Shown here one piece after another: positions 34,473-43,481 of a stretch of 64,000 nt of DNA. Location: the NCBI RefSeq assembly GCF_049723235.1, contig NZ_JBNARB010000009.1, positions 18,228 through 82,227 on the forward strand, in the 5' to 3' direction. The notes below the pieces were generated by a model. The model did no database searches. It worked only from the letters and a program-made list of their open reading frames with translations, and had not been told where the DNA came from. The number at the start of each line of letters is the position of its first letter. Within the stretch, counting starts at the first letter, position 1. The translations under genes were made by a program, and so were the position numbers. This stretch comes from Thermovenabulum sp049723235 (GTDB lineage: Bacteria; Bacillota; Thermosediminibacteria; Thermosediminibacterales; Thermosediminibacteraceae).

Positions 34473-36398
34473 ATGGAAAGAAAAACTTTTTATATTACAA
34501 CTCCAATTTACTATCCCAGCGATAAACTCCATATAGGGCATTCCTATACAACTGTTGCAGCCGATGCTATGGCCCGCTTTAAAAGGCTTACCGGCCACGA
34601 TGTTTTCTTTTTAACGGGAACCGACGAACACGGTCAAAAGATCCAGAGGAAAGCCCAGGAAAAGGGAAAGACTCCAAAGCAGTACGTAGATGAAATAGTA
34701 GATTGGATAAAAGAATTATGGAAGATACTTGACATTTCTTATGATCATTTCATAAGAACTACCGATGATTACCACGTGAAAGGCGTTCAGGAAATTTTTA
34801 GAAGGCTTTACGAAAAGGGGGATATTTATAAGGGCGAATACGAAGGATGGTACTGCACGCCCTGCGAATCCTTTTTTACCGAAAGGGAGCTGGTGGAAGG
34901 CAAGTGCCCCGATTGCGGCAGGGATGTGGAGCTGGTAAAGGAGGAGGCTTACTTTTTCAGGCTGTCAAAATATCAGGACAAGCTAATTGATTACATTGAG
35001 AAAAATCCCGATTTTATACAGCCCCCATCCAGGAAGAATGAAATGTTAAATAACTTTTTAAAGCCGGGGCTGGAGGACCTTTGCGTATCAAGAACAAGTT
35101 TTGACTGGGGGATTCCCGTTACCTTTGACGAAGGGCATGTGGTTTACGTGTGGATCGATGCCCTTTCCAATTACATCACGGCTCTCGGGTATCCTTTTAA
35201 TAATGAGCTTTTTAATAAATTCTGGCCGGCGGATGTGCACTTAGTAGGGAAGGAAATAGTAAGATTCCATACCATTATTTGGCCGGCTATGCTTATGGCT
35301 TTGGACCTTCCCCTCCCTAAGAGGGTTTTCGGCCATGGATGGCTTATTCTGGAAGGCGGTAAGATGTCTAAATCCAAGGGTAACGTGGTAGATCCGAGAG
35401 TGCTGGTGGACCTTTACGGCGTGGATGCAATCAGGTACTTTTTATTGAGGGAAATTCCTTTTGGAGCGGATGGCAATTTCTCCAACGATGCCCTTATTGA
35501 CAGAATAAATTACGACCTTGCCAACGATTTGGGGAATTTGCTTTCCCGGACCGTAACAATGCTGGAAAAGTACTGTGAGGGCAGGATACCTACCTTCGGG
35601 GAGTTCACAAAAGAAGATAAAGAACTCATCGATATGGCAAAATTCCTTCCGCAAAAAATAGAATCCTTGATGGACTCCTTTGAGTTTTCAGAAGCCTTAA
35701 AGGAAATCTGGCAGTTCATTGGCAGGGCAAACAAATATATTGACGAAACGGCACCCTGGGTACTTGCTAGAGAAGAAGGAAAAAGAGAAAGGCTTAATAC
35801 CGTTCTTTACAACCTGGCCGAATCCCTGCGGGTGATTTCCATCCATATATCACCTTTTATGCCCAATACGCCCGGTAAAATCAGAAAGCAGCTGGGGATT
35901 CCCGAAGATATTTGTACCTGGGAAGCGGCAAAAGTGTGGGGATTGCTGCCCCCGGGAGCAAAGATAGGGCAAAAAGAGATCATTTTCCCGAGAATCGAAA
36001 AGAACACGGAAAACGATAAAAAAACAAAAGAAGAAGAAACCATGGCAAAGGAAAATCAAAACCTGGAAGGGATGAATGTAATTACAATAGAAGATTTTGC
36101 AAAAATAGAGCTGCGTGTGGCAGAAGTGATTGAAGCGGAAAAAATCCAGGGAGCGGATAAACTTTTAAAACTTCAGGTTAAAATAGGAGAAGAAAAGAGG
36201 CAGATAGTAGCAGGGATAGCCAAATTTTACTCACCCGAAGAGCTCATAGGCAAAAAAATAGTAGTTGTAGCAAATTTGAAACCTGCAAAACTGAAGGGAG
36301 TGGAATCCCAGGGGATGCTGCTGGCGGCTTCCATTGATGATAAACTTTCAATAATTACTGTAGAAAGGGATATACCGTCAGGGGCGAAAGTAAAATAA
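34473..36398 (+). CDS. metG: Methionyl-tRNA synthetase
   Basis: 641 residues. The class I HIGH-like motif is DKLHIGHSY, KMSKS is in GGKMSKSKGNVVDP, and the zinc knuckle is CTPC..CPDCG near residues 127-147. The C-terminal tRNA-binding (EMAP-like) domain begins near residue 540 with NVITIEDFAKIELRVAEV. It charges initiator and elongator tRNA-Met. Controlled by the T-box leader; followed at once by tatD. Confidence 0.97.
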   Translation: MERKTFYITTPIYYPSDKLHIGHSYTTVAADAMARFKRLTGHDVFFLTGTDEHGQKIQRKAQEKGKTPKQYVDEIVDWIKELWKILDISYDHFIRTTDDYHVKGVQEIFRRLYEKGDIYKGEYEGWYCTPCESFFTERELVEGKCPDCGRDVELVKEEAYFFRLSKYQDKLIDYIEKNPDFIQPPSRKNEMLNNFLKPGLEDLCVSRTSFDWGIPVTFDEGHVVYVWIDALSNYITALGYPFNNELFNKFWPADVHLVGKEIVRFHTIIWPAMLMALDLPLPKRVFGHGWLILEGGKMSKSKGNVVDPRVLVDLYGVDAIRYFLLREIPFGADGNFSNDALIDRINYDLANDLGNLLSRTVTMLEKYCEGRIPTFGEFTKEDKELIDMAKFLPQKIESLMDSFEFSEALKEIWQFIGRANKYIDETAPWVLAREEGKRERLNTVLYNLAESLRVISIHISPFMPNTPGKIRKQLGIPEDICTWEAAKVWGLLPPGAKIGQKEIIFPRIEKNTENDKKTKEEETMAKENQNLEGMNVITIEDFAKIELRVAEVIEAEKIQGADKLLKLQVKIGEEKRQIVAGIAKFYSPEELIGKKIVVVANLKPAKLKGVESQGMLLAASIDDKLSIITVERDIPSGAKVK

Positions 36399-36405
36399 GG
36401 GGCTG

Positions 36406-37170
36406 ATGGCTTTGTACTTAGACGTTCACGCTCATATAGACGATGAGGCTTTTAACAACGATAGATCTCAATTAATCGAAAAAATAAAAAGAGAAGGGGT
36501 TTTCTTCATTAACGCCGGGGTTGACGTAGAATCCAGCGCCTTGTCGGTAGAACTTTCAATACACGAGAACATATATGCAGCCGTGGGGGTTCACCCCCAC
36601 GAAGCTGCAAAAACTAATAAAGGCTTTATTGACGAGCTAAAAAGATTTTCAAAGAATTCAAAGGTAGTAGCCATCGGCGAGGTAGGGCTGGATTACCACT
36701 ACAATTTTTCGCCTAAGGAAAAGCAGCTGGAGGTTTTTAAAGAACAGCTTTATTTAGCGGGTGAGCTCAATCTTCCGGTGGTGGTTCACGACAGGGAGGC
36801 CCATGAGGATGTGCTAAAGCTGCTGGAAGAATTGGGAACCAAGAAGGTCATACTCCATTGTTTTTCAGGGGACCTTTATATGGCAGAAGAGGCCTTAAAA
36901 AAAGGGTATTATTTCTCCTTCGGAGGTTCGATGACTTTCAAAAAAAATGAACAGGGAAGGGAAATAATAAAAAAACTGCCGGCAAAAAGAATTTTCCTGG
37001 AGACCGATTCTCCTTACCTTACACCCGAGCCCTTTCGCGGTAAAAGAAACGATCCTACTTTTATAAAAATCCTTTACGATTATTATGCAAAATTAAAAGA
37101 AATGGGGTTATACGAATTAAAAAAGTTAATGCAGGAGAATGCCGCAGAGTTTTTTGGGATTTACATTTAA
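36406..37170 (+). CDS. tatD: TatD family hydrolase
   Basis: 254 residues. Metal site residues: HXH in DVHAHIDD, E in GEVGLDYHY, H in VVHDREAHED, and D in ETDSPYLTPEPFRGKRNDP. Metal-dependent DNase of the amidohydrolase fold. In the same transcript as metG, as is common in Firmicutes. Confidence 0.95.
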   Translation: MALYLDVHAHIDDEAFNNDRSQLIEKIKREGVFFINAGVDVESSALSVELSIHENIYAAVGVHPHEAAKTNKGFIDELKRFSKNSKVVAIGEVGLDYHYNFSPKEKQLEVFKEQLYLAGELNLPVVVHDREAHEDVLKLLEELGTKKVILHCFSGDLYMAEEALKKGYYFSFGGSMTFKKNEQGREIIKKLPAKRIFLETDSPYLTPEPFRGKRNDPTFIKILYDYYAKLKEMGLYELKKLMQENAAEFFGIYI

Positions 37171-37207
37171 AATAAAAAAATTTTTATAAAAAAATTTTAA
37201 AACTATA

Positions 37208-37235
37208 TTGCTTTTTTTTGAAAAATGCATATAAT
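37208..37235 (+). promoter_or_regulatory. Candidate SigA promoter for the trpP leader
   Basis: TTGCTT and TATAAT separated by 16 nt, in AT-rich DNA 25 nt before the T-box. Confidence 0.5.
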
Positions 37236-37261
37236 ATTTTATAAAACTGAAACTTTAATTT

Positions 37262-37594
37262 AGTAAATTTCGATGAAGGGGAAAAGTAGCCTTACCGAAA
37301 GGTTAAAGAGAGCTGCCGGCGGTGGAAAGGCGGTACCGAAAGGTAGGGTGAATGGGCCCTGAAGATGCGGCGGCGAAAGGAAAAAAGTAGCTGCTGCCGG
37401 GTAAGCCCTCCGTTAAAAAAGGGGCATGGTATCGCCGATACGGCCGTACCAGAAAAGGGAGTCCTGCTTTCAGGTGGCAATCACGGCATTTCGTCCTGAT
37501 GGGTGAAATGCCGTTTTTTGTTATATGCGGGACTAATAAGGGTGGCACCGCGGATAAAGCATCCGTCCCGGAGGGGATGGGTGCTTTTTTTATT
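37262..37594 (+). ncRNA. T-box riboswitch, tryptophan specific
   Basis: A long leader, about 330 nt, with the T-box motif AAGGGTGGCACCGCGG (37538-37553), AAAGAGAGCTGCCGG in stem I, and the candidate specifier TGG at 37353-37355 in GTGAA-TGG-GCCC. The final terminator AGCATCCGTCCC/GGGATGGGTGCT plus T run lies at 37558-37592. An extra stable hairpin at 37483-37519 lies upstream of the antiterminator. It controls trpP. Confidence 0.93.
37483..37519 (+). terminator. Extra terminator-like hairpin inside the Trp T-box leader
   Basis: ACGGCATTTCGTCC and GGGTGAAATGCCGT pair over 14 bp (two wobbles) with a TGAT loop, followed by TTTTTTG. It takes the place of stem III but has the form of a full intrinsic terminator. 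Confidence 0.65.
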
Positions 37595-37621
37595 AAAAAA
37601 ATTTAAAGAAGGGGGATTTTT

Positions 37622-38131
37622 ATGAAATTAAGGGATTCTATCTTAACCGCTCTTTTAATGGCTATCGGCTATGTTTTACACCAGGTGACTCCGCCCATTG
37701 TTGCCGGGATGAGGCCCAATTTCCTTCTTGTTATGCTCTTCCTTTCGATTTTTATTAACCCGAAACCCGCTAACGCGCTTCTCGCAGGTTTTTTAGGAGG
37801 TGTATTTGCCGCCCTTTCCACCACCTTCCCGGGAGGGCAGATTGCAAACATCGTGGATGAACTTATTACAGCTCAGGTGATTGCATTACTTGTCAGGGTT
37901 ACTCCCAATTTAAACCGGCAAATAGCGGTACCTCTTTTCACCCTGCTGGGAACCATGATAAGCGGAGCAATATTTTTATCGGTAGCAATGATAGTGGTGG
38001 GAGCTCTTCCGACCGCCTTTTCTACCCTTTATACGGTAGTTGTTTTGCCTACCGCTGCCATAAACACCGTGGTAGGTGCAATATTATATAATTTGACAAG
38101 AACAGCTCTGAGAACGGTAGTAAAATTTTAG
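37622..38131 (+). CDS. trpP: Tryptophan transporter TrpP
   Basis: 169 residues, hydrophobic, about five membrane helices. Starts MKLRDSILTALLMAIGYVLHQVTPP, shortened, as in TrpP of Bacillus. It takes up tryptophan. Preceded by a Trp-specific T-box, which supports the call; a terminator follows. Confidence 0.92.
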   Translation: MKLRDSILTALLMAIGYVLHQVTPPIVAGMRPNFLLVMLFLSIFINPKPANALLAGFLGGVFAALSTTFPGGQIANIVDELITAQVIALLVRVTPNLNRQIAVPLFTLLGTMISGAIFLSVAMIVVGALPTAFSTLYTVVVLPTAAINTVVGAILYNLTRTALRTVVKF

Positions 38132-38146
38132 GTATTTTTTTTGAAT

Positions 38147-38173
38147 TGCCCCGGTAAAATGGGGCATTTTTTT
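38147..38173 (+). terminator. Intrinsic terminator after trpP
   Basis: TGCCCC / GGGGCA hairpin with an 8-nt loop followed by seven T. Confidence 0.85.
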
Positions 38174-38186
38174 ATTTAATTTTTCA

Positions 38187-38215
38187 TTGTGTAGAATTGT
38201 AATTTGTGTTAAAAT
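38187..38215 (+). promoter_or_regulatory. Candidate SigA promoter for the radical SAM gene
   Basis: TTGTGT and TAAAAT spaced 17 nt, 38 nt before the start codon. Confidence 0.45.
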
Positions 38216-38252
38216 AGCATAGAAAAATCCTAAGAGAATGGGCGGGGCGATT

Positions 38253-38843
38253 ATGATAGCATATAAGATAGGAGATTCACTGTATTTAAACATCACCAAC
38301 CGTTGCACGAATAAGTGCAGCTTCTGTATAAGAAATTTTGCAAAGGGTGTCGGTGGTTACGATTTATGGCTTGAGAAGGAACCGACTACGAAGGAAATAA
38401 TTGAGGCAATCGGCAATCCCGAAAATTATAAAGAAATAGTTTTTTGCGGTTACGGGGAGCCTCTTTTGAGGCTTCAGGTGGTTTTGGATGTAGCGTCTTA
38501 TATAAAGAATAATTTTCCTGGAATTCCGGTTAGAATAAATACAAACGGGTTAGGAAATTTGATTCATGGAGAGGATATAACCCCTCAATTCAAAGGTTTA
38601 ATTGACGTGATCTCCATAAGCCTTAATGCTCATAATTCGGAAACCTACGATAGGATTTGCCGCTCCGATTACGGTGAGGAGGCTTTCTATGCCGTACTGG
38701 AATTTGCAAGAAAATGTAAAAATTATGTTCCCAGGGTGGTTTTAACCGTTGTAGAACTTCCCGAAGTGGATATAGAAAAAACAAGAAAGATTGCCGAAGA
38801 ATTAGGTGTAGGGTTTAAGGTCAGGAAATTCGAAAAAAGTTAA
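38253..38843 (+). CDS. TatD-associated radical SAM protein
   Basis: About 196 residues from the ATG at 38253, with GGGCGGGG upstream. The cluster motif CX3CX2C is CTNKCSFC near residue 18, followed by GYGEPLLR. This small radical SAM family is usually encoded next to tatD; here trpP has come between them. The substrate is not known. Confidence 0.88.
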   Translation: MIAYKIGDSLYLNITNRCTNKCSFCIRNFAKGVGGYDLWLEKEPTTKEIIEAIGNPENYKEIVFCGYGEPLLRLQVVLDVASYIKNNFPGIPVRINTNGLGNLIHGEDITPQFKGLIDVISISLNAHNSETYDRICRSDYGEEAFYAVLEFARKCKNYVPRVVLTVVELPEVDIEKTRKIAEELGVGFKVRKFEKS

Positions 38844-38862
38844 CCCGAGAAGGTGGTAATTT

Positions 38863-39705
38863 TTGAAAATAAAAGAGATTATAAAAAAGTACAATATAAG
38901 GCCGAGTAAAAGGCTCGGCCAACATTTTTTAATGGAAGAATCTTTTCTTTATAAAATGTTGAAAGCAGCTCAAATAAATGAAGATGATGAGGTGCTGGAG
39001 ATAGGCTCCGGGCTGGGAGTACTGACCCTGAAACTTTCCGACTATTCAAAAAAAGTGGTCGCAGTAGAAAAAGATCCTTCGCTTATAAAAATTTTAGAAG
39101 ATTTGGTAAAAGACAGGAAAAATGTTTGTTTGATTAACGAAGATGTGCTAAAATTAGATTTAAACAGGGTAAAAGAGGATTATTTTGAAAATAATTGTTT
39201 TAAAATTGTTGCTAATCTGCCATATTATATTACGAGCCCTATTTTGATGAAGATAATCGAATCTAAGGATATTATTTCTAAAGCCGTCTTAATGGTTCAA
39301 AAAGAAGTAGCCCAAAGGCTGGCATCGCCTCCGGGCAGTAAAAGCTACGGGATACTCAGCGTGGCGGTTCAGCTGTACTCCGATGTGGAGATCGTCGATA
39401 CTGTAAACAGGGGAGCATTTTTCCCACCTCCCCAGGTGGATTCAGCCATTGTAAAACTCGACATCAGGAAAGAAGCAAAAGTGGCAATGCCCGATGAAAA
39501 AACCTTCTTTAAAATTGTGGAAGCTGCTTTTTCCGAAAGGCGTAAGACCTTAAAAAATTCGTTAAGGAATAATTTAAATCTGAGCAACGAGGATATAAAG
39601 ATGATACTAAAAATTTCGGGTATTGATGAAAATAGAAGGGCGGAAACGTTGAGCCTACAGGAATTTGCATCAATTTGTCGGGTTTTTATGGATTTGAAAA
39701 AATGA
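38863..39705 (+). CDS. rsmA: 16S rRNA (adenine1518/1519-N6)-dimethyltransferase
   Basis: 280 residues from a TTG start. KRLGQHFL, the SAM-binding VLEIGSGLGVLT, and the catalytic NLPY in VANLPYYITSP are present. It dimethylates two adjacent adenines in 16S rRNA helix 45. Located before yabG in many Firmicutes, but here ykuK and a glycosyltransferase lie between. Confidence 0.96.
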   Translation: MKIKEIIKKYNIRPSKRLGQHFLMEESFLYKMLKAAQINEDDEVLEIGSGLGVLTLKLSDYSKKVVAVEKDPSLIKILEDLVKDRKNVCLINEDVLKLDLNRVKEDYFENNCFKIVANLPYYITSPILMKIIESKDIISKAVLMVQKEVAQRLASPPGSKSYGILSVAVQLYSDVEIVDTVNRGAFFPPPQVDSAIVKLDIRKEAKVAMPDEKTFFKIVEAAFSERRKTLKNSLRNNLNLSNEDIKMILKISGIDENRRAETLSLQEFASICRVFMDLKK

Positions 39706-39719
39706 AAGGATGGGATACA

Positions 39720-40190
39720 ATGTATTTCATAAGCCCGACAAAAGGGAGACTATCCCTTAAAGAAACCGTAATGGATATTATCGCTTATTTAGAGGAAGAC
39801 CCCGAAGCGCGGTACAAACTCATAATAGGTACCGATTCCCAGGAAAAAAACAATACCTGTTTTGTCACGGCAATTATAATTCACAGAATTGGTAAGGGAG
39901 CCAGGTACTATTACAGGAAAAGAATCATGTCCTTAGTAAAAAATTTGAGGCAAAGGGTCTATATTGAAACCTCTTTGTCCCTGGAAGCGGTCAATGCCAT
40001 AAAAAATGAGCTTTCTAAGACAAATTACCAGAACATGGATGTGGAGGTACATGTGGATATAGGACAAAACGGGGATACGAAGGAACTTATTAAGGAAGTT
40101 GTGGGTTGGGTTATGGGAAGCGGCTTCAGGGTTAAGATAAAGCCTCAAGCTTACGGTGCTACGAAGGTGGCGGACCGATTTACGAAATAA
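39720..40190 (+). CDS. RNase H-like YkuK family protein (DUF458)
   Basis: About 156 residues from the ATG at 39720, with AAGGATGGGA upstream. It begins YFISPTKGRLSL and has the IIGTDSQ motif near residue 42, the acidic start of an RNase H-like fold. The role is unknown. Its last 11 bp overlap the end of the convergent glycosyltransferase gene. Confidence 0.85.
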   Translation: MYFISPTKGRLSLKETVMDIIAYLEEDPEARYKLIIGTDSQEKNNTCFVTAIIIHRIGKGARYYYRKRIMSLVKNLRQRVYIETSLSLEAVNAIKNELSKTNYQNMDVEVHVDIGQNGDTKELIKEVVGWVMGSGFRVKIKPQAYGATKVADRFTK

Positions 40191-40971
40191 AACTTTTTAA
40201 TATATCAAACCTTCTTTCACCGTGGTATCCAATAAATTCCCGGTTGTTAATGATACGGGAAGGCAAAAGACCTTTGTATAAATTAAGAGCTTGTATAATA
40301 TCGCCGATGATGGTATCGGCCATTTTTTTTGCATGACTAAAGCCGCGAAGCTTAGAACCTGGCTCCTCCACCCGCATAATTGAGGGAGCAGCTACCTTCA
40401 GACCTTCTTTTACCGCAAAAACCGACTCTAAAGGAGGTATTGCAAAATAGCAGAAATCAACACTTTGTAAAAATTTTCCGGATACCGCGTGAGGACCGTG
40501 GGAAGGTATAGCTGTATACACCTTATGGTACAGGTTTAACGTCTCGTTAAACAGTCTTTTATAATAATAAAGCTCCAGGGAAAGCCGGTTTTCTTTCAGA
40601 TAATCGGGGTAAAACCTGGTTAAAGAAAGATCAGCCTTTTCTTTTTCTATTGATTTAATCAGGTTTTTAAGCTGGCGATCCATTTTCCCTTCCATATCTC
40701 CATCCACAAAAATTACGCACTCCGCCCCGTCTTTATAGGCAGTATAGGCTCCAACAGCTTTGGGCACGTCATACCCTAAGGCTTCTTTGAAATGGATAAT
40801 TTTTATTTTACCTGCGAAAGAGGTGCTCAACTTTTGTACTTCATAAAGCGTATTATCCGTGGAACCGTTAATTACGGTAATAATTTTATCTACTCCTATT
40901 TTTATCAAATTAATTAAGACCTTTGAAATTCTCCCCTCCTCGTTTTTTGCAGGTACTACAGCAGCAATCAC
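40180..40971 (-). CDS. Family 2 glycosyltransferase-like protein
   Basis: 263 residues from a GTG start with a GGGGGG sequence upstream. The GT-A fold shows VVPAKNEEGRISKVL at the start and CVIFVDGDMEGKM (a DXD-like D-G-D) near residue 90. The acceptor is unknown. It points against the neighbours and is divergent from yabG, with a 99-nt AT-rich gap. Confidence 0.82.
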   Translation of the reverse strand: MIAAVVPAKNEEGRISKVLINLIKIGVDKIITVINGSTDNTLYEVQKLSTSFAGKIKIIHFKEALGYDVPKAVGAYTAYKDGAECVIFVDGDMEGKMDRQLKNLIKSIEKEKADLSLTRFYPDYLKENRLSLELYYYKRLFNETLNLYHKVYTAIPSHGPHAVSGKFLQSVDFCYFAIPPLESVFAVKEGLKVAAPSIMRVEEPGSKLRGFSHAKKMADTIIGDIIQALNLYKGLLPSRIINNREFIGYHGERRFDILKSFIS

Positions 40972-41070
40972 GAAAAGCCCCCCAATTTAATTAACATGCG
41001 GCTTTATGTTAGCATATTATGTAATAAAAATTAAAAGTGTGAATAAAGAAAATTTAAGGGGGTGAAGGGG

Positions 41071-41931
41071 ATGGCAAAGGTTAGACCAGGAGATATCGTA
41101 AAGAGGATTTCTTACGGAGGGGATTTACTTTTTAAAGTGGTAGAGGTTCATGAAGAAAAAAATATGGCCCTTTTGAAGGGCATTAACATAAGGGTTTTAG
41201 CCGATGCGCCGCTGGATGATCTAATATTGCCCACTAAAAATGAAGTAAGGGAATACAGAATCAATCTTATAAAAACCTATAACGAATGTTTGGAGAGGGT
41301 TTTTTACAGGAGGGAACTGGAAAAAGAAAAAAACTACACCAGGAATGAAAGGTCAGAGAACGGCTTTTTTTGTATGCCGGTAAAGGTTCTTCACTTGGAC
41401 GGTGATGAGGATTACCTGGAAATATGCCTGAATACCTATAAACAGTTAGAAATAGAAGCTGTGGGTTTTAATATTTCCGAAAAGGATCAACCAAAAAATA
41501 TAAAGAACCTGCTATTTGAGTATGCACCGGATATTCTCGTGATTACCGGGCACGACGGCCTATTAAAAAATGCGAGGGATTACAATAATGTAAATTCGTA
41601 CAGAAACTCAAGGTTTTTTATAGAATCGGTAAAAGAGGCAAGAAAAATACAGCCATCCAAGGATGAGCTGATAATCTTTGCCGGGGCGTGTCAGTCTTAC
41701 TATGAAGGCCTTATAAAAGCCGGTGCGAATTTTGCAAGTTCTCCCCACCGGGTTTTTATACACGCCTTAGATCCCGTTATGGTAATTGAAAGGGTGGCCT
41801 TTACTCCTATATCAAAAATAATCTCTCTGAAAGAAGCCATTGAAGCGACGATTACGGGCACAAAAGGAATAGGTGGCATCGAAACCCGGGGCAAGTACAG
41901 AGAAGGGCTCCCGCGTTCTCCTTACGAGTAA
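41071..41931 (+). CDS. yabG: Sporulation-specific protease YabG
   Basis: About 286 residues from the ATG at 41071 with GGGGGTG upstream. The YabG pattern is seen: VRPGDIVKRISYGGDLLFKV, VLHLDGDEDYL, DILVITGHDGL and FAGACQSYYEGLIKAGANF; the H and C here are the likely catalytic pair. YabG is a cysteine protease that trims spore coat proteins. It lies between rsmA and veg, as in Bacillus. Confidence 0.94.
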   Translation: MAKVRPGDIVKRISYGGDLLFKVVEVHEEKNMALLKGINIRVLADAPLDDLILPTKNEVREYRINLIKTYNECLERVFYRRELEKEKNYTRNERSENGFFCMPVKVLHLDGDEDYLEICLNTYKQLEIEAVGFNISEKDQPKNIKNLLFEYAPDILVITGHDGLLKNARDYNNVNSYRNSRFFIESVKEARKIQPSKDELIIFAGACQSYYEGLIKAGANFASSPHRVFIHALDPVMVIERVAFTPISKIISLKEAIEATITGTKGIGGIETRGKYREGLPRSPYE

Positions 41932-41949
41932 AGCAGGCGGTGATGAAAA

Positions 41950-43344
41950 ATGGAGCAAGGGTTAATGCTAAAGGTTTTTGATTCAAGGATGAAAAAAGCT
42001 TACCAAATGGAATTAGAGGACTACGTAAAACATGCTGTAGCATTTGCGATGCCCGCCGATTTTCCTTTAGAAGCCCTGAAGTCTCAGGCGGTTTGCTGCA
42101 GGACAATTGCCGTAAGGAGAATGAGAATATTCGGCGGGAGCGGGTGCACAAGGTACCCCGAATACGATGTGTGCACCGATCCAGGACACTGTCAGGGATT
42201 TTCGGATAAATTGGAGGAAATTCCTGAAGGCATAAAAAAAGCCGTAGAAGAAACCTCAGGATTAATTTTAACCTACAACGGAAACCCTGTAGAAGCCTTT
42301 TATCACGACACCTGCGGAGGATATACGGAAGATTCGGAAAATGTCCTGGGAAATAAGATAAGTTATTTGAGGAAGGTAGAATGTGGATTCTGCAGCGACT
42401 CGCCCCATTACGTTACCCGCAGGATTATTACCATAAAAAATTTAAAAAAAAAATTGGGGGTTAACTTCGACTCGGCTGCCGGCAAGGTGGATATAAAGGG
42501 AATCTTTGAGGAAATAAAAACAACGGGAGCCGGGCGGATAAAAAGGATAAAGGTAGGAGACAGGGAATTTTCCGGAGAAGAAATAAAAGAACTGCTTTCG
42601 ATAAACTCAAACAAATTTAACTGGAAGGTGGTAGCTATCGCGTTAGAAATTATGGGAAAAGGCCACGGACTTGGAATGTGTCAGTACGGGGCAAGAGGGA
42701 TGGCCTTAAAAGGGCAGGATTTTGTGAATATACTAAAGCACTATTTTACGGGAACGGAAGTAGAAAGGATAAAAACGCCTTCCAAAGATAATCCGCTAAT
42801 TTTAAAAAAAATTGCAGTGGATCCCGGCAAGGGGTCCGAAGACGATTTATGCGGGCCTATGGGGTTATCGGAAGGATTTATTAATTACGAAATGGCAAGG
42901 GCTTTGCGAGAAATACTTACAAAAGAAGGGGCAAAAGTGATCCTCACCAGGAATAATAATGAAAAAAAAGACCTCATGGAAAGAATAAGGGTTATTAATG
43001 ATTTTGATCCGGACCTGCTTATCAGCCTTCAACAAAGTTTTTTGAAGCCCGACAGGGAAAGGTATGTGGAAATTTTTTACCTGCCGGGGGATAAAGAAGG
43101 CAAAAGACTTGCTGAATGCATCAAGGAAGCTTTTATCTCAGATCTAAATGTTCAAGCGGTATCTTATGAGGCGGACCTTTTCCTGCTGAGAGAATCCAAA
43201 TGCCCCGGCGTAATGATTTTTACTTCCAATTTAAACTGTCCCCAGGAAGAAAAAAGGATATCGGAAGAAAAGTATAGAAAAAATGTCGCGGAGACAATTT
43301 TTTCGGGGATTATCCTATATTATTACGGCCTCACGTTAAAATAG
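41950..43344 (+). CDS. SpoIID-like / degenerate amidase_3 fusion protein
   Basis: 464 residues with no signal peptide or membrane anchor. Residues 15-275 are a SpoIID/LytB domain (FPLEALKSQAV, FYHDTCGGYTED, GKGHGLGMCQYGARGMA). The glutamate that acts as general acid in SpoIID (the E of EMP) is alanine here (A33, FAMP). Residues 285-464 have the shape of an amidase_3 domain, but its zinc histidines are K294 (DPGKG for DPGHG) and Q361 (SLQQS for SIHAN). Only E308 is kept. A scaffolding or binding role is likelier than catalysis. Follows yabG by 18 nt. Confidence 0.82.
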   Translation: MEQGLMLKVFDSRMKKAYQMELEDYVKHAVAFAMPADFPLEALKSQAVCCRTIAVRRMRIFGGSGCTRYPEYDVCTDPGHCQGFSDKLEEIPEGIKKAVEETSGLILTYNGNPVEAFYHDTCGGYTEDSENVLGNKISYLRKVECGFCSDSPHYVTRRIITIKNLKKKLGVNFDSAAGKVDIKGIFEEIKTTGAGRIKRIKVGDREFSGEEIKELLSINSNKFNWKVVAIALEIMGKGHGLGMCQYGARGMALKGQDFVNILKHYFTGTEVERIKTPSKDNPLILKKIAVDPGKGSEDDLCGPMGLSEGFINYEMARALREILTKEGAKVILTRNNNEKKDLMERIRVINDFDPDLLISLQQSFLKPDRERYVEIFYLPGDKEGKRLAECIKEAFISDLNVQAVSYEADLFLLRESKCPGVMIFTSNLNCPQEEKRISEEKYRKNVAETIFSGIILYYYGLTLK

Positions 43345-43355
43345 GCCGTTTTTTG
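43325..43355 (+). terminator. Intrinsic terminator of the yabG-SpoIID-like operon
   Basis: ACGGCC / GGCCGT hairpin followed by TTTTTG; the stop codon is in the loop. Confidence 0.75.
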
Positions 43356-43370
43356 TTTATAATATGACAT

Positions 43371-43399
43371 TTGACAAAACATCATAATACTGATAAAAT
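43371..43399 (+). promoter_or_regulatory. Upstream veg promoter
   Basis: TTGACA, 17-nt spacer, TAAAAT. First of two in tandem. Confidence 0.7.
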
Positions 43400-43413
43400 A
43401 TTCTATTTTTTAT

Positions 43414-43442
43414 TTGACATTTCGGACAAGGGGTGTTATAAT
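43414..43442 (+). promoter_or_regulatory. Downstream veg promoter, perfect SigA consensus
   Basis: TTGACA, 17-nt spacer, TATAAT, all perfect, 40 nt before veg. Confidence 0.9.
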
Positions 43443-43481
43443 ACAATCGTGTATTTTGTATAATAAAGAGGTGAGTTTAAT

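Noticed and set aside
34771..34790. CACGTGAAA core resembling a second parS inside metG
   Set aside because: The flanks match poorly (only the core and a few bases), and it is within coding sequence; too weak to call.
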